37,104 nt of DNA from JARKQH01 sp964631605 (GTDB taxonomy: Bacteria > Verrucomicrobiota > Verrucomicrobiia > Limisphaerales > UBA8199). Positions 1-7,280 of this stretch are shown in pieces (the stretch's first letter is position 1; the number at the start of each line of letters is the position of its first letter). The notes under the pieces were generated by a model. That model was given only the letters and a program-made list of their open reading frames with translations, did no database searches and was not told where the DNA came from. The position numbers and the translations under genes are program-made. The stretch is from positions 1-37,104 of the forward strand of contig CAZVYG010000054.1 of NCBI GenBank assembly GCA_964631605.1, written 5' to 3'.

Positions 1-456
1 TTCATCAACGTGAAGAACCGGTCCAAGACCATCACTGCCGAAATCGAAGTGCCCGCAAAAGGCGCGCACGGCATCATCCTCGCCCAAGCCGGCCGGTTCG
101 GCGGATGGGCGCTCTATGCCAAGGACGGCATCCCGGCCTACGACTACAACTTTCTCGGCATGACGCGCACCACGATTGCCGGCACGCAGCCGCTTAAGCC
201 CGGCAAACACACCGTGGTCTTCGACTTTGCCTACGATGGCGGCGGCCCCGGCAAGGGCGGCAAAGGCACGTTGTCCGTGGACGGCCAGAAAGTGGCTGAA
301 GGCCGCCTCGAGCAAACCCAAGGCGGCATCTTCTCCGCAGACGAAACCGCGGACGTGGGCATTGACCTCGGCACGCCCGTGGTCGAGTCCATCGGCGCCG
401 AAGCCCAGTCGCGCTTCACCGGCCGCATCCCGAAAGTAACGGTCGAAGTAAAGTAA
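1..456 (+). CDS. Arylsulfatase, C-terminal part (5' end outside window)
   Basis: The reading frame is open from the first base and ends at TAA 454-456. The GTG at 10 is therefore probably an internal codon and not the start. The visible 151 residues resemble the C-terminal beta-rich subdomain that follows the catalytic core in bacterial arylsulfatases: a stretch around FGGWALYAKDG, then YNFLG, then a PGKHTVVFDFAYDGGG segment and a closing strand. The catalytic C-x-P-x-R motif must lie upstream, outside the window, so activity cannot be judged. The next gene, 21 bases downstream on the same strand, is a complete sulfatase, so the two probably form a small desulfation operon acting in the periplasm on sulfated glycans or other sulfate esters. 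The substrate is unknown. Assignment to the sulfatase family rests on recalled similarity of this C-terminal segment plus the neighbour. Confidence 0.75.
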   Translation, partial: FINVKNRSKTITAEIEVPAKGAHGIILAQAGRFGGWALYAKDGIPAYDYNFLGMTRTTIAGTQPLKPGKHTVVFDFAYDGGGPGKGGKGTLSVDGQKVAEGRLEQTQGGIFSADETADVGIDLGTPVVESIGAEAQSRFTGRIPKVTVEVK

Positions 457-477
457 CCCTGGACGCAAGCGTCAGCC

Positions 478-1971
478 ATGAAGACCACGGAATCACATAG
501 CCCGGTTTGGATGGCCCTGCTGGCCGCCTGCCTTGGGGTGACGACCCTCGCCGTTGGGAAACCACCCAACATTGTTCACATCGTCGCCGACGATCTCGGG
601 TGGAAGGATGTCGGCTTCAACGGCTGCGCGGACATCAAAACACCAAACATTGACGCCCTGGCCGCGGGCGGTGCGAAGCTCACGCAGTTTTACGTGCAAC
701 CGATGTGCACGCCCACGCGCGCGGCACTCATGACCGGCCGGTATCCATTCCGCTACGGTCTCCAAACCATCGTCATTCCCGGCCCCGCCGGTTACGGTCT
801 CGACACCAGCGAATGGCTCCTGCCGCAATGCCTGGCCGCCGCCGGCTACACCACGGCCATCATCGGCAAATGGCATCTCGGTCACGCCGACACGAAGTAT
901 TGGCCCCGGCAACGCGGCTTTGACTACCAATACGGCGCGATGATCGGCGAGTTGGATTACTACACGCACAGCGACGCCGGCGTGCTCGACTGGTTCCGCA
1001 ATAACAAGCCCATCCGCGAAAAGGGTTACACGACCCAACTCATCGGCAGGGACGCGGTGAGATACATCAACGCGCGGGACCCGAACAAACCGTTCTATCT
1101 CTACCTCGCCTTCAACGCGCCGCACACGCCCTATCAGGCGCCAAAGGAGTACCTTGATCGCTACCCGAACATCGCCGATCCCACGCGCCGCACTTACGCC
1201 GGCATGATCACGTGCCTTGACGATGAAATCGGAAAAGTCGTCGCCGCGCTCGACCAGAAGGGTCTGCGCGACAACACGCTCCTCCTGTTCCACAGCGACA
1301 ACGGCGGCACCAAAAACGCCATGTTCGCCGGCCAGATGGCCGATTTATCCAAAACCAGAATCCCTTGCGACAACGGCCCCTATCGCGACGGCAAAGGCTC
1401 GCTCTTCGAGGGCGGTTGCCGCGTCGCTGCCTGCGCCAACTGGCCCGGTAAAATCATGCCTCAGGTCGTGGACGGCATCATCCACGCCGTGGACCTTTAT
1501 CCCACGCTCGCCGCGCTGGCGGGTGCGTCCACCGCCCAGTGCAAGCCGCTCGATGGCGTGAACGTCTGGGACACCATCGCGGCAGGCAAACCCTCGCCGC
1601 GGTCGGAAGTCATCTACAACGTCGAGCCGTTCCGCGGCGCAATACGGCAGGGGGATTGGAAGCTGATCTGGCGCACGCTGATTCCCACGAGCGTTGACCT
1701 CTACAACCTCGCTGCGGATCCCTACGAGAGGAACAACCTCGCGTGGGGGCATCCCGAGAAGGTCGCTGCGATGCAGGCCCGCATTGAAGCGCTGGGCAGG
1801 GAAGCCGTGAAGCCGTTCGCCCTGAGCTATATTGCCAGAGTCGGATTGGCCCACGGCAAGCCACTCATGGCTTCCGACGACGGCAAAGGCCCCGTTGTGG
1901 TTGATGAAAGCGGCCCCTCCATCACCGACGAGCATATCGGCGAGCGTGAGATTGGGCCCGCACCGCACTGA
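478..1971 (+). CDS. Secreted sulfatase (alkaline-phosphatase superfamily)
   Basis: A 497-residue type I sulfatase that hydrolyses sulfate esters in the periplasm. An N-terminal hydrophobic stretch (about residues 11-27) is a probable signal peptide. The metal-binding pair D38-D39 lies in VADDLGWKDVGFNG. The sulfatase signature C-T-P-T-R is at residues 77-81, with C77 as the residue expected to be converted to formylglycine, followed by the usual LMTGR. KWHLGH (about residues 131-136) supplies the conserved lysine and histidine, and HSDNGG near residue 274 the second metal-binding Asp/Asn. Length fits the family. ATG 478 is chosen because it gives the signal peptide directly; the Shine-Dalgarno is weak. 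The maturase needed for Cys-type sulfatases is not in this window. The substrate cannot be read from the sequence. Confidence 0.93.
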   Translation: MKTTESHSPVWMALLAACLGVTTLAVGKPPNIVHIVADDLGWKDVGFNGCADIKTPNIDALAAGGAKLTQFYVQPMCTPTRAALMTGRYPFRYGLQTIVIPGPAGYGLDTSEWLLPQCLAAAGYTTAIIGKWHLGHADTKYWPRQRGFDYQYGAMIGELDYYTHSDAGVLDWFRNNKPIREKGYTTQLIGRDAVRYINARDPNKPFYLYLAFNAPHTPYQAPKEYLDRYPNIADPTRRTYAGMITCLDDEIGKVVAALDQKGLRDNTLLLFHSDNGGTKNAMFAGQMADLSKTRIPCDNGPYRDGKGSLFEGGCRVAACANWPGKIMPQVVDGIIHAVDLYPTLAALAGASTAQCKPLDGVNVWDTIAAGKPSPRSEVIYNVEPFRGAIRQGDWKLIWRTLIPTSVDLYNLAADPYERNNLAWGHPEKVAAMQARIEALGREAVKPFALSYIARVGLAHGKPLMASDDGKGPVVVDESGPSITDEHIGEREIGPAPH

Positions 1972-2053
1972 AGACCGGTGGCGGAGGTTGCGCGCCGCAT
2001 TCAGGGTCGAGCCGAGAACCAGACAAAGAATTCCGAGCGGAGATTGAAAGCCG

Positions 2054-2209
2054 ATGAAACTGAATCCAAAACTGAACCTTATCACCGGGGCCCCGCGCCG
2101 TCACCCGCGAGACAAGACTGAAACGGGAAAACAAATGATGACAACGAAAGGCCGGCAAAATCACCCCGCCACCAGGCGGGTTTATGCGCAGGAAGGAACC
2201 GGCGTATGA
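2054..2209 (+). CDS. Short ORF coupled to the DUF4239-like gene (possible relic)
   Basis: A 51-codon frame runs from ATG 2054 to TGA 2207-2209 and overlaps the next gene's ATG (2206) in an ATGA junction. GGAGA at 2039-2043 gives a good Shine-Dalgarno with about 10 bases of spacing. The N-terminus contains LITGAPRRHP. This recalls the ITGAPG(S/A)HP start of small glycine-zipper stress proteins found near lipocalin and related genes in many bacteria, but the glycine-rich part is absent and the rest is basic and featureless. It may be a truncated relic, a leader peptide that couples translation to the DUF4239-like gene, or chance. A GC hairpin at 2165-2183 lies within it. Confidence 0.35.
   Translation: MKLNPKLNLITGAPRRHPRDKTETGKQMMTTKGRQNHPATRRVYAQEGTGV
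2165..2183 (+). terminator. GC hairpin with short T-run
   Basis: CCCGCC (2165-2170), loop ACCA, GGCGGG (2175-2180), then TTTAT. The six-pair stem is perfect, but the T-run is only three bases. It could end readthrough from the sulfatases or act as an attenuator just before the DUF4239-like gene, whose ribosome-binding site (GGAAGG, 2191-2196) follows eight bases later. Because the T-run is short, strength is doubtful. Confidence 0.4.
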
Positions 2210-2985
2210 GTCCGACCGTGTTGGGTCTGCTCGCCATCTTCGGGATGGTGCTGGGAATGATCGTCGTGCTGGAAGCCGGACGCCAGTTGGGGGCGCGGCG
2301 GCTCGCCAAGGATCCGGAATCGGCCAAGGCTGGCACCGGGGCAATTGAAGGCGCGGTATTCGGCCTGATGGCTCTGCTCATCGCCTTCACTTTTTCCAGC
2401 GCGGCCTCGCGGTTCGAAACGCGGCGCGTCCAGGCCGTCGAGGAAGCCAACAACATCGGCACGGCCTGGTTGCGACTGGACCTGCTCCCGGCCGCGGCTC
2501 AACCGCCGCTGCGCGAACAATTCCGGCAATACGTGGATGCGCGCCTGGCGTTCTGCGCCAGGCTCCCGGATGTCGAAGCGGCCATGGTTGAACTCGCCCG
2601 GGCGAATGCCCTGCAAAATGAACTCTGGAAGGCTGCGGTCGCCGCCTGCCGCGATTCGAGCTCGTCAACGGCCTCCATGCTGTTGTTGCCGGCCTTGAAC
2701 CAGATGATTGACATCACTACCTCGCGGACGATGGCGGCCAGGACGCACGCGCCCCTGACGGTTTACGCGATGCTGGGGCTGCTGCTGCTGGCCGGTTCGC
2801 TGCTGGCGGGTTTTAGCATGGCCTCGGGCAAGACCCATAATTGGTTTCACAGTGTCGCCTTTGCCGTCATCATGGCCCTCGCCATCTATGTCATCCTCGA
2901 TTACGAATTCCCCCGCATGGGATTCATACGGCTCAATGTTTTCGATCAAGCGTTGGTGGACGTGCGCCAAAGCATGAACCCGTGA
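2206..2985 (+). CDS. Four-TM inner-membrane protein, DUF4239-like (bestrophin-like)
   Basis: A 259-residue membrane protein with hydrophobic segments at about 4-24, 46-66, 183-205 and 213-233. Between the second and third segments lies a long soluble region of about 115 residues, containing EANNIGTAWLRLDLLP. Two TMs, a central helical domain and two TMs, with a conserved FTFSSAASRFETRR just after TM2 and VEEANNIGT following, is the pattern of DUF4239 proteins, which are often annotated bestrophin-like. Function is unknown in this family; channel activity is only suggested by fold comparison. GGAAGG at 2191-2196 is a good ribosome-binding site for ATG 2206. It opens the long plus-strand envelope cluster and is 47 bases upstream of the DUF1254 gene. 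Confidence 0.8.
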   Translation: MSPTVLGLLAIFGMVLGMIVVLEAGRQLGARRLAKDPESAKAGTGAIEGAVFGLMALLIAFTFSSAASRFETRRVQAVEEANNIGTAWLRLDLLPAAAQPPLREQFRQYVDARLAFCARLPDVEAAMVELARANALQNELWKAAVAACRDSSSSTASMLLLPALNQMIDITTSRTMAARTHAPLTVYAMLGLLLLAGSLLAGFSMASGKTHNWFHSVAFAVIMALAIYVILDYEFPRMGFIRLNVFDQALVDVRQSMNP

Positions 2986-3032
2986 ACCGGGGCGCAACCG
3001 CGAATCAATCCTTGAGGAAAACACCGCGCTCC

Positions 3033-4445
3033 ATGATGAAAACCCTGCTCCAACCCCAACGGCTCGCCGCCGTGCTCATGGGCGCGCTGACGTTCACGAC
3101 CTCCTTGGCCGCAGACATCACTCCGGCCGAAGCCCGCGCCATCGCCAGGGAGGCGTACATCTACGGCTACCCGATGGTGGACAGCTACCGCATCCAGCAC
3201 GCCTATTTCGTGAATCGCGAGAGCCCCGAGTTCAAAGCGCCCTGGAACCAGCTCCGCAACATCCCGCGCGTCTTCACCCCGGAGGACAAGGCGGTGCCGG
3301 TGCCCAACTCCGACACGCCGTATTCCATGCTCGGCCTGGACCTGCGCGCTGAGCCCATCGTGATCACCGTGCCGCCGATCGCCAGGGAGCGCTACTTCAG
3401 TGTCCAGCTTATTGACGCTTATACGCACAACTTCGCTTACCTCGGCAGTCGCACCACCGGCAACGACGGCGGCAGCTACCTCATTGCCGGGCCGGGCTGG
3501 AAAGGCCGGCCGCCCAAGGGCGTGAAGCAGGTCATTCGCTCCGAGACCGAGTTGGGCCTCGCTGTGTTTCGCACACAACTTTTTGAGCCCGACGACCTTG
3601 ACAATGTAAAACAGGTCCAGGCGCGTTACCGGGCGCAGCCACTCTCGACCTTTCTCGGCAAACCGGGGCCCAAGGCCGCGCCTACGATTGATTTCATCAA
3701 GCCACTGGCGCCGGCGGAAGCGAAAACGTCGCCTGAGTTTTTCAACGTCCTGAACTTCGTCCTTCAGTTCTGCCCCACCCACCCGTCTGAGAAGGCCCTG
3801 ATGGCGCGCTTTGCCAAAATCGGTGTGGTTGCCGGCAGGAACTTCGACACCAGCCAGCTCTCGCCGGAAATGAAAACGGCCATCGAACAAGGCATGGCTG
3901 ATGCCTGGGCCGCTTTCGCCGGCTTCCAGAAGCAATTCGAAGCGAAGGAAGTGAGTGCGGGCGACGTGTTCGGCACGCGGGAGGATCTGAAGAACAATTA
4001 CCTCTACCGCATGGCCGCGGCCGTGCTCGGCATCTTTGGCAATTCCAAAGAGGAAGCCATGTATCCCATGTACTACGCCGACGCCGCCGGGAACAGGCTC
4101 GACGGCGCGAACCGTTACACCTTGCACTTTGCGCCGGGCCAACTGCCGCCCGTCCATGCGTTCTGGTCGCTGACGATGTATGAACTGCCCTCGCAGTTGC
4201 TCGTGGCCAATCCGCTCCATCGCTACCTGCTTAACTCGCCGATGCTGCCGCAGTTCAAGTTCGATACGGATGGCGGCCTGACGCTCTACATTCAAAACGA
4301 ATCCCCCGGCCGGGACAAGGAAGGCAACTGGCTGCCCGCGCCGAAGGGCCCCTTCTTTATGGCTCTGCGCCTCTACTGGCCGAAAACCGAAGCCATTGAA
4401 GGCAGGTGGACCGCGCCCCCGGCGAAGCTCGAGCCGGCGACATAG
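3033..4445 (+). CDS. DUF1254/DUF1214 secreted protein
   Basis: A 470-residue exported protein. ATG 3033 is chosen because it begins a clean signal peptide (MMKTLLQPQR followed by LAAVLMGAL, probable cleavage after SLA-A near residue 27). The frame extends further upstream, but that part overlaps the previous gene. The N-terminal half carries DUF1254 features (AREAYIYGYPMVDSYRI near residue 38, and VPVPNSDTPYSM). The C-terminal half carries DUF1214 features (a NRYTLHFAPGQLPPVHAFWS segment, then SLTMYE, ending with LRLYWPK). Both families are widespread and uncharacterised biochemically. In this cluster it sits between the DUF4239-like protein and a conserved lipoprotein. Its role is unknown. 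Confidence 0.9.
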   Translation: MMKTLLQPQRLAAVLMGALTFTTSLAADITPAEARAIAREAYIYGYPMVDSYRIQHAYFVNRESPEFKAPWNQLRNIPRVFTPEDKAVPVPNSDTPYSMLGLDLRAEPIVITVPPIARERYFSVQLIDAYTHNFAYLGSRTTGNDGGSYLIAGPGWKGRPPKGVKQVIRSETELGLAVFRTQLFEPDDLDNVKQVQARYRAQPLSTFLGKPGPKAAPTIDFIKPLAPAEAKTSPEFFNVLNFVLQFCPTHPSEKALMARFAKIGVVAGRNFDTSQLSPEMKTAIEQGMADAWAAFAGFQKQFEAKEVSAGDVFGTREDLKNNYLYRMAAAVLGIFGNSKEEAMYPMYYADAAGNRLDGANRYTLHFAPGQLPPVHAFWSLTMYELPSQLLVANPLHRYLLNSPMLPQFKFDTDGGLTLYIQNESPGRDKEGNWLPAPKGPFFMALRLYWPKTEAIEGRWTAPPAKLEPAT

Positions 4446-4515
4446 CGAATCAACCTGGAGGACCACCAGTCACCAAACGCATCACTGAACAAGCAAAAGA
4501 ACAAAGGAACAAACT

Positions 4516-5373
4516 ATGAAAATCATGAACCTGAAACTCGGCCCCCGACTGTCGCTCGGCCTTTCCTGCCTGGCCCTCGGCGCGATCCTCGCCGGTTGCG
4601 AGAAACCGGCCAACGATGGCGCCAAACAACCCGAGACCGAAGCGAAACAGCCCCATGCCGGCATGAGCGTGCTCAACGACGGCGCCGGGGCCAAAATCGG
4701 TCGGGTTAACGGCATGCACAAGACCCGCTTTATCGAAATCTTCCTCGCCCACCGCGATGCGAAGACCGGAACAATGGTCGCCGAGTGCTACAACACGATG
4801 TTCACGTCCAAGGGCATCCCTGCGTCGAAGGACACCGCCCCGCAGGCGCTGGTCGAGGGCCTGGATTTCGCCAGGATGAAGACCGATTACGGCGTCCTGG
4901 GCGCGTCGTTGAACGGTCCGAAACTCTGGACGTCCGATTGGACCGAGATCGACATTGGCGTGGAGCGGGAATTCAACGGCATCAAGGCCGCCTGGGTGGC
5001 CCAACTGAGCATGGGCGACAACGCCGGCGGGGTCTCGGAAACCACGCCCTACCAGCCCACGCCAATCGCCCGCAAGAGCGCGTTGGGCTGGAACAGGGGC
5101 ACCACGGTGATGCTCCTTGACGATGCAGAGGGCAACACCTGGATCTTGAAAGGGTTCCAAATGGGGCTCAAGCCGCAATACACCTACGAGCAATTCGTGG
5201 CCGCCGGCCAAAGCCAATTCAAAAAACTCCCGCCGGGCTGGAAGTTCCGGGTCAAGACGCTGGACAAGGATTTGAACGAGAAGCCGGAAGGCGGCATGGC
5301 CACGATCATGGCGGACGAGTTCTTCAATGTTTATGACAAGACCGGGCCGGGCATGAGCGACTACAAACCGTGA
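4516..5373 (+). CDS. Conserved lipoprotein, function unknown
   Basis: A 285-residue predicted lipoprotein. The signal peptide ends in the lipobox LAGC with C28 as the acylated residue, followed by a polar linker rich in K, P and E. The mature part resembles a conserved hypothetical family that I recall from other Gram-negatives near DUF1254 genes: a KFRTKV-like C-terminal strand preceded by PPGWKF, LLDDAEGNTWILK, and an ending of the type YDKTGPGMSDYKP. No catalytic motif is visible. An AAAGGA sequence at 4503-4508 serves as Shine-Dalgarno for ATG 4516. The gene lies 70 bases after the DUF1254 gene and is followed by a 187-base gap, which could hold a new promoter. Confidence 0.8.
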   Translation: MKIMNLKLGPRLSLGLSCLALGAILAGCEKPANDGAKQPETEAKQPHAGMSVLNDGAGAKIGRVNGMHKTRFIEIFLAHRDAKTGTMVAECYNTMFTSKGIPASKDTAPQALVEGLDFARMKTDYGVLGASLNGPKLWTSDWTEIDIGVEREFNGIKAAWVAQLSMGDNAGGVSETTPYQPTPIARKSALGWNRGTTVMLLDDAEGNTWILKGFQMGLKPQYTYEQFVAAGQSQFKKLPPGWKFRVKTLDKDLNEKPEGGMATIMADEFFNVYDKTGPGMSDYKP

Positions 5374-5510
5374 TTGCATGATTCGTTCGTGAACCACGGG
5401 GGCTGGTCCGGCTGTTCCTCCGGTCCGGGCCGGCCCGCGAATTCACGCACGGGACGAAATAGGCGAAATCAAGAGTGCCTTAGCACATTAAAGTGGAGAA
5501 GAAATTAAAA

Positions 5511-5564
5511 ATGTTCCGTCAAAGAGCGCGGGCTTTCAGAGTGCCCGTTGCCCGTGCTGCATGA
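5511..5564 (+). CDS. Leader ORF overlapping the lipocalin start
   Basis: ATG 5511 has a strong Shine-Dalgarno (GGAGAAG, 5495-5501, nine bases of spacing) and runs 17 codons to TGA 5562-5564, overlapping the lipocalin ATG at 5561. The peptide is MFRQRARAFRVPVARAA. The lipocalin ATG itself has no Shine-Dalgarno and its signal peptide lacks the usual basic residues. Either this leader drives translational coupling, or one base is missing here and the leader is really the basic start of the lipocalin precursor. Confidence 0.4.
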   Translation: MFRQRARAFRVPVARAA

Positions 5565-6124
5565 CTTCTACAGACGCCACACTAAGTTGCGTTGCCTTGG
5601 CCTTTCTTGGCCTCAGTCTGGTGTCCTGTTCCAGCACCGGCGGGCGTGTGGACGCTCCGACCACCGCGGGGGGCGTGGACATCAGCCGTTACACCGGCCG
5701 TTGGTATGAGATCGCGCGGCTGCCCATGCCTTTTCAAAAGGCCGACGAGGCGGCCATCGCGGAATACGGCAGCGACCCCGACGGCACGATCTCAGTGCAT
5801 AACATCGCGATCCGTCCCAATGGTTCGCAGCGTGACATTCGTGGCTATGCGAAAGTGCTGAACCCTCCCCAGAACACGAAGCTCGCCGTGCGCTTCAAAA
5901 CCTGGTTCGGACCGCTGATCCCTGTGCCGAAGGAAGGCAACTACTGGATTCTTCACGTGGATGAGCATTACCAGGAAGCGATCGTCGGCACCCCGAACCG
6001 GAAGTATTTGTGGCTGCTCGCCCGCACGCCCACGATTCCTGAGGCACGCCATGCGGCGCTGGTTGCCAAGGCCGACCAGCTCGGCTTTGACACCTCGCGC
6101 CTGCTGAAGGATCCACAACGATGA
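5561..6124 (+). CDS. blc: Outer-membrane lipocalin lipoprotein (Blc-like)
   Basis: A 187-residue bacterial lipocalin, a beta-barrel that binds lipids such as fatty acids or lysophospholipids at the outer membrane. The lipobox LVSC places the acylated cysteine at residue 23. The lipocalin G-x-W motif is GRW at residues 46-48 in YTGRWYEIARLP, and the typical later strands follow (SVHNIAI, the GYAKV strand, KLAVRF, GNYWILHVD, YLWLLARTP). Length matches Blc-type proteins. The N-terminus is odd: no lysine or arginine precedes the hydrophobic stretch and ATG 5561 has no Shine-Dalgarno, whereas a basic leader frame at 5511 overlaps it and has a good one. The Blc family is known to be linked to envelope stress and stationary phase. 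Substrate and regulation here are unknown. Confidence 0.92.
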   Translation: MTSTDATLSCVALAFLGLSLVSCSSTGGRVDAPTTAGGVDISRYTGRWYEIARLPMPFQKADEAAIAEYGSDPDGTISVHNIAIRPNGSQRDIRGYAKVLNPPQNTKLAVRFKTWFGPLIPVPKEGNYWILHVDEHYQEAIVGTPNRKYLWLLARTPTIPEARHAALVAKADQLGFDTSRLLKDPQR

Positions 6125-6258
6125 AGCATCCAACCTCAGCGAACACGCCCCTGATGACTGCCTCCCGCCAGCTCCGGCTTGCCGTCCTGCGCGTGAACCA
6201 ACCGCTTTGCTGCCATTCCGACTACGGGAATACCGAAGTCGGCGGCAGTATTAACTAA
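6121..6258 (+). CDS. Short ORF coupled to the lipocalin stop
   Basis: A 45-codon frame starts at ATG 6121, overlapping the lipocalin stop in an ATGA junction, and ends at TAA 6256-6258. AAGGA at 6107-6111 gives about nine bases of spacing. The product contains two adjacent cysteines (PLCCHSDYG) and has no signal peptide or recognised domain. The Shine-Dalgarno lies inside lipocalin coding sequence and may be chance. The rest of the gap to 6293 shows nothing else. Coding status is uncertain. Confidence 0.25.
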   Translation: MKHPTSANTPLMTASRQLRLAVLRVNQPLCCHSDYGNTEVGGSIN

Positions 6259-6292
6259 GACAACAACATACTGAAACATCAACAAGCACAAT

Positions 6293-6910
6293 ATGAAAAA
6301 GAAGACCCTGATTATGATCGGCCTCGCGACCCTGCTGGCTTCCGGCACGCAGGCCAGCCAGGAACTGCTCGCTCGCAGCATCCAGGACGCTCGTCTCGAA
6401 ACGACCCGGACTTCCGAGCAGCTCGCAGCCACCCTTGAGGCGCTCACCGCGCTCACGAAACAGAAGACGGGCGACCTCCGCCCGGCCTACAACACCTACT
6501 GTGCGGAAGTCGCCAAGACGCAGTCTGCCGCCGCTTGGACAAAAACGCGGGTGCAATGGATGGCCAGCGATGGCCGAAAGTACTTCCAGGACTGGCAGAC
6601 CACGGTCAGTGGCATTGCCAACGAGTCGTTGCGAAAGAAATCGCAGAAGCGCCTCGACGCCGTCCAGAAGAGCTACGGCAAGGTGGAAACATCGCTCAAG
6701 CTGGCCGCTGAGAAATTCAATCCGTTTCTCTCCGACCTGGTGGACATCCAAAAGGCCCTGGCCTCGGATGTGACACCCGGCGGCGTGAAGGCGATCAAGA
6801 GCACGGTCGGCAGCGCCAACTGGAACCACAAGTATGTGGACCATGCCATCAAATCCGCGCTGAAGGAAATGGACAAGATGGCGAAGGCGCTGTCCTCGGA
6901 AGCCAAATAG
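6293..6910 (+). CDS. DUF2959-family protein, secreted
   Basis: A 205-residue protein starting MKKKTLIMIGLATLL, a probable signal peptide with cleavage near residue 20 (TQA-S). The mature region is helical and charged, with heptad-like spacing through much of its length (LARSIQDARLETTRTSEQL, then LRKKSQKRLDAVQKSYGKV), compatible with coiled coils. The order of segments, including YNTYCAEV, the RKYFQDW block and ANWNHKYVDHAIKS, fits DUF2959 as I recall it. The function of that family is unknown. It is the first of a close pair: the next small gene starts 28 bases after its stop. It lies in the envelope cluster after the lipocalin. Confidence 0.75.
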   Translation: MKKKTLIMIGLATLLASGTQASQELLARSIQDARLETTRTSEQLAATLEALTALTKQKTGDLRPAYNTYCAEVAKTQSAAAWTKTRVQWMASDGRKYFQDWQTTVSGIANESLRKKSQKRLDAVQKSYGKVETSLKLAAEKFNPFLSDLVDIQKALASDVTPGGVKAIKSTVGSANWNHKYVDHAIKSALKEMDKMAKALSSEAK

Positions 6911-6938
6911 TATCCCCAGTGCCTGATTCAAATCCATT

Positions 6939-7208
6939 ATGAACGACGACAAACAACTCACCATTCACTTCAACAACGGCCAGAAACTGGAACTCAGTTT
7001 CCCCCCGCAAATCAAGAATTCACCGGGAGCGGTGCTGGAAGGCATGAAAAAGAACCTGGAAGCCGACAAGCTTGCCTTCGAGGCGGATGGCCGGCTCATC
7101 GTCATCCCCTGGGCCAGCGTCCAGCGGCTTGAACTCAGTCCGGTCCCGCCCTCCGCCTCACTGCCCTTCGGCGTGATCAAGAACGTCAGGGTGGTGACAG
7201 GACAGTAG
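6939..7208 (+). CDS. Small hypothetical protein
   Basis: An 89-residue protein with no signal peptide or TM segment. The sequence alternates hydrophobic and polar residues in its first part (LTIHFNNGQKLELSFP) and again near the middle (GRLIVIPWASVQRLEL), suggesting a small beta-rich fold. I do not recognise the family. It starts 28 bases after the DUF2959 gene, so the two are probably co-transcribed. A 72-base gap follows, holding an inverted repeat (GGCTGAAA at 7219-7226 and TTTCAGCC at 7253-7260) whose loop is too long for a typical terminator. Confidence 0.6.
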   Translation: MNDDKQLTIHFNNGQKLELSFPPQIKNSPGAVLEGMKKNLEADKLAFEADGRLIVIPWASVQRLELSPVPPSASLPFGVIKNVRVVTGQ

Positions 7209-7280
7209 CGACAAAGCCGGCTGAAATCAGGAAGCCGCCCCCGCCCCCTTTTTTTCAGCCATCCAGCGCGTCTCACCGAC

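Noticed and set aside
493..1293. Long minus-strand frame inside the sulfatase gene
   Set aside because: It is the antisense shadow of a clear sulfatase, has no domain features and is typical of GC-rich coding DNA. The same applies to the other long frames opposite real genes.
2841..3032. N-terminal extension of the DUF1254 protein
   Set aside because: It overlaps the DUF4239-like gene in another frame and would bury the signal peptide that begins at 3033.
7219..7260. Inverted repeat GGCTGAAA/TTTCAGCC as a terminator
   Set aside because: The loop is 26 bases and there is no T-run after the second arm.
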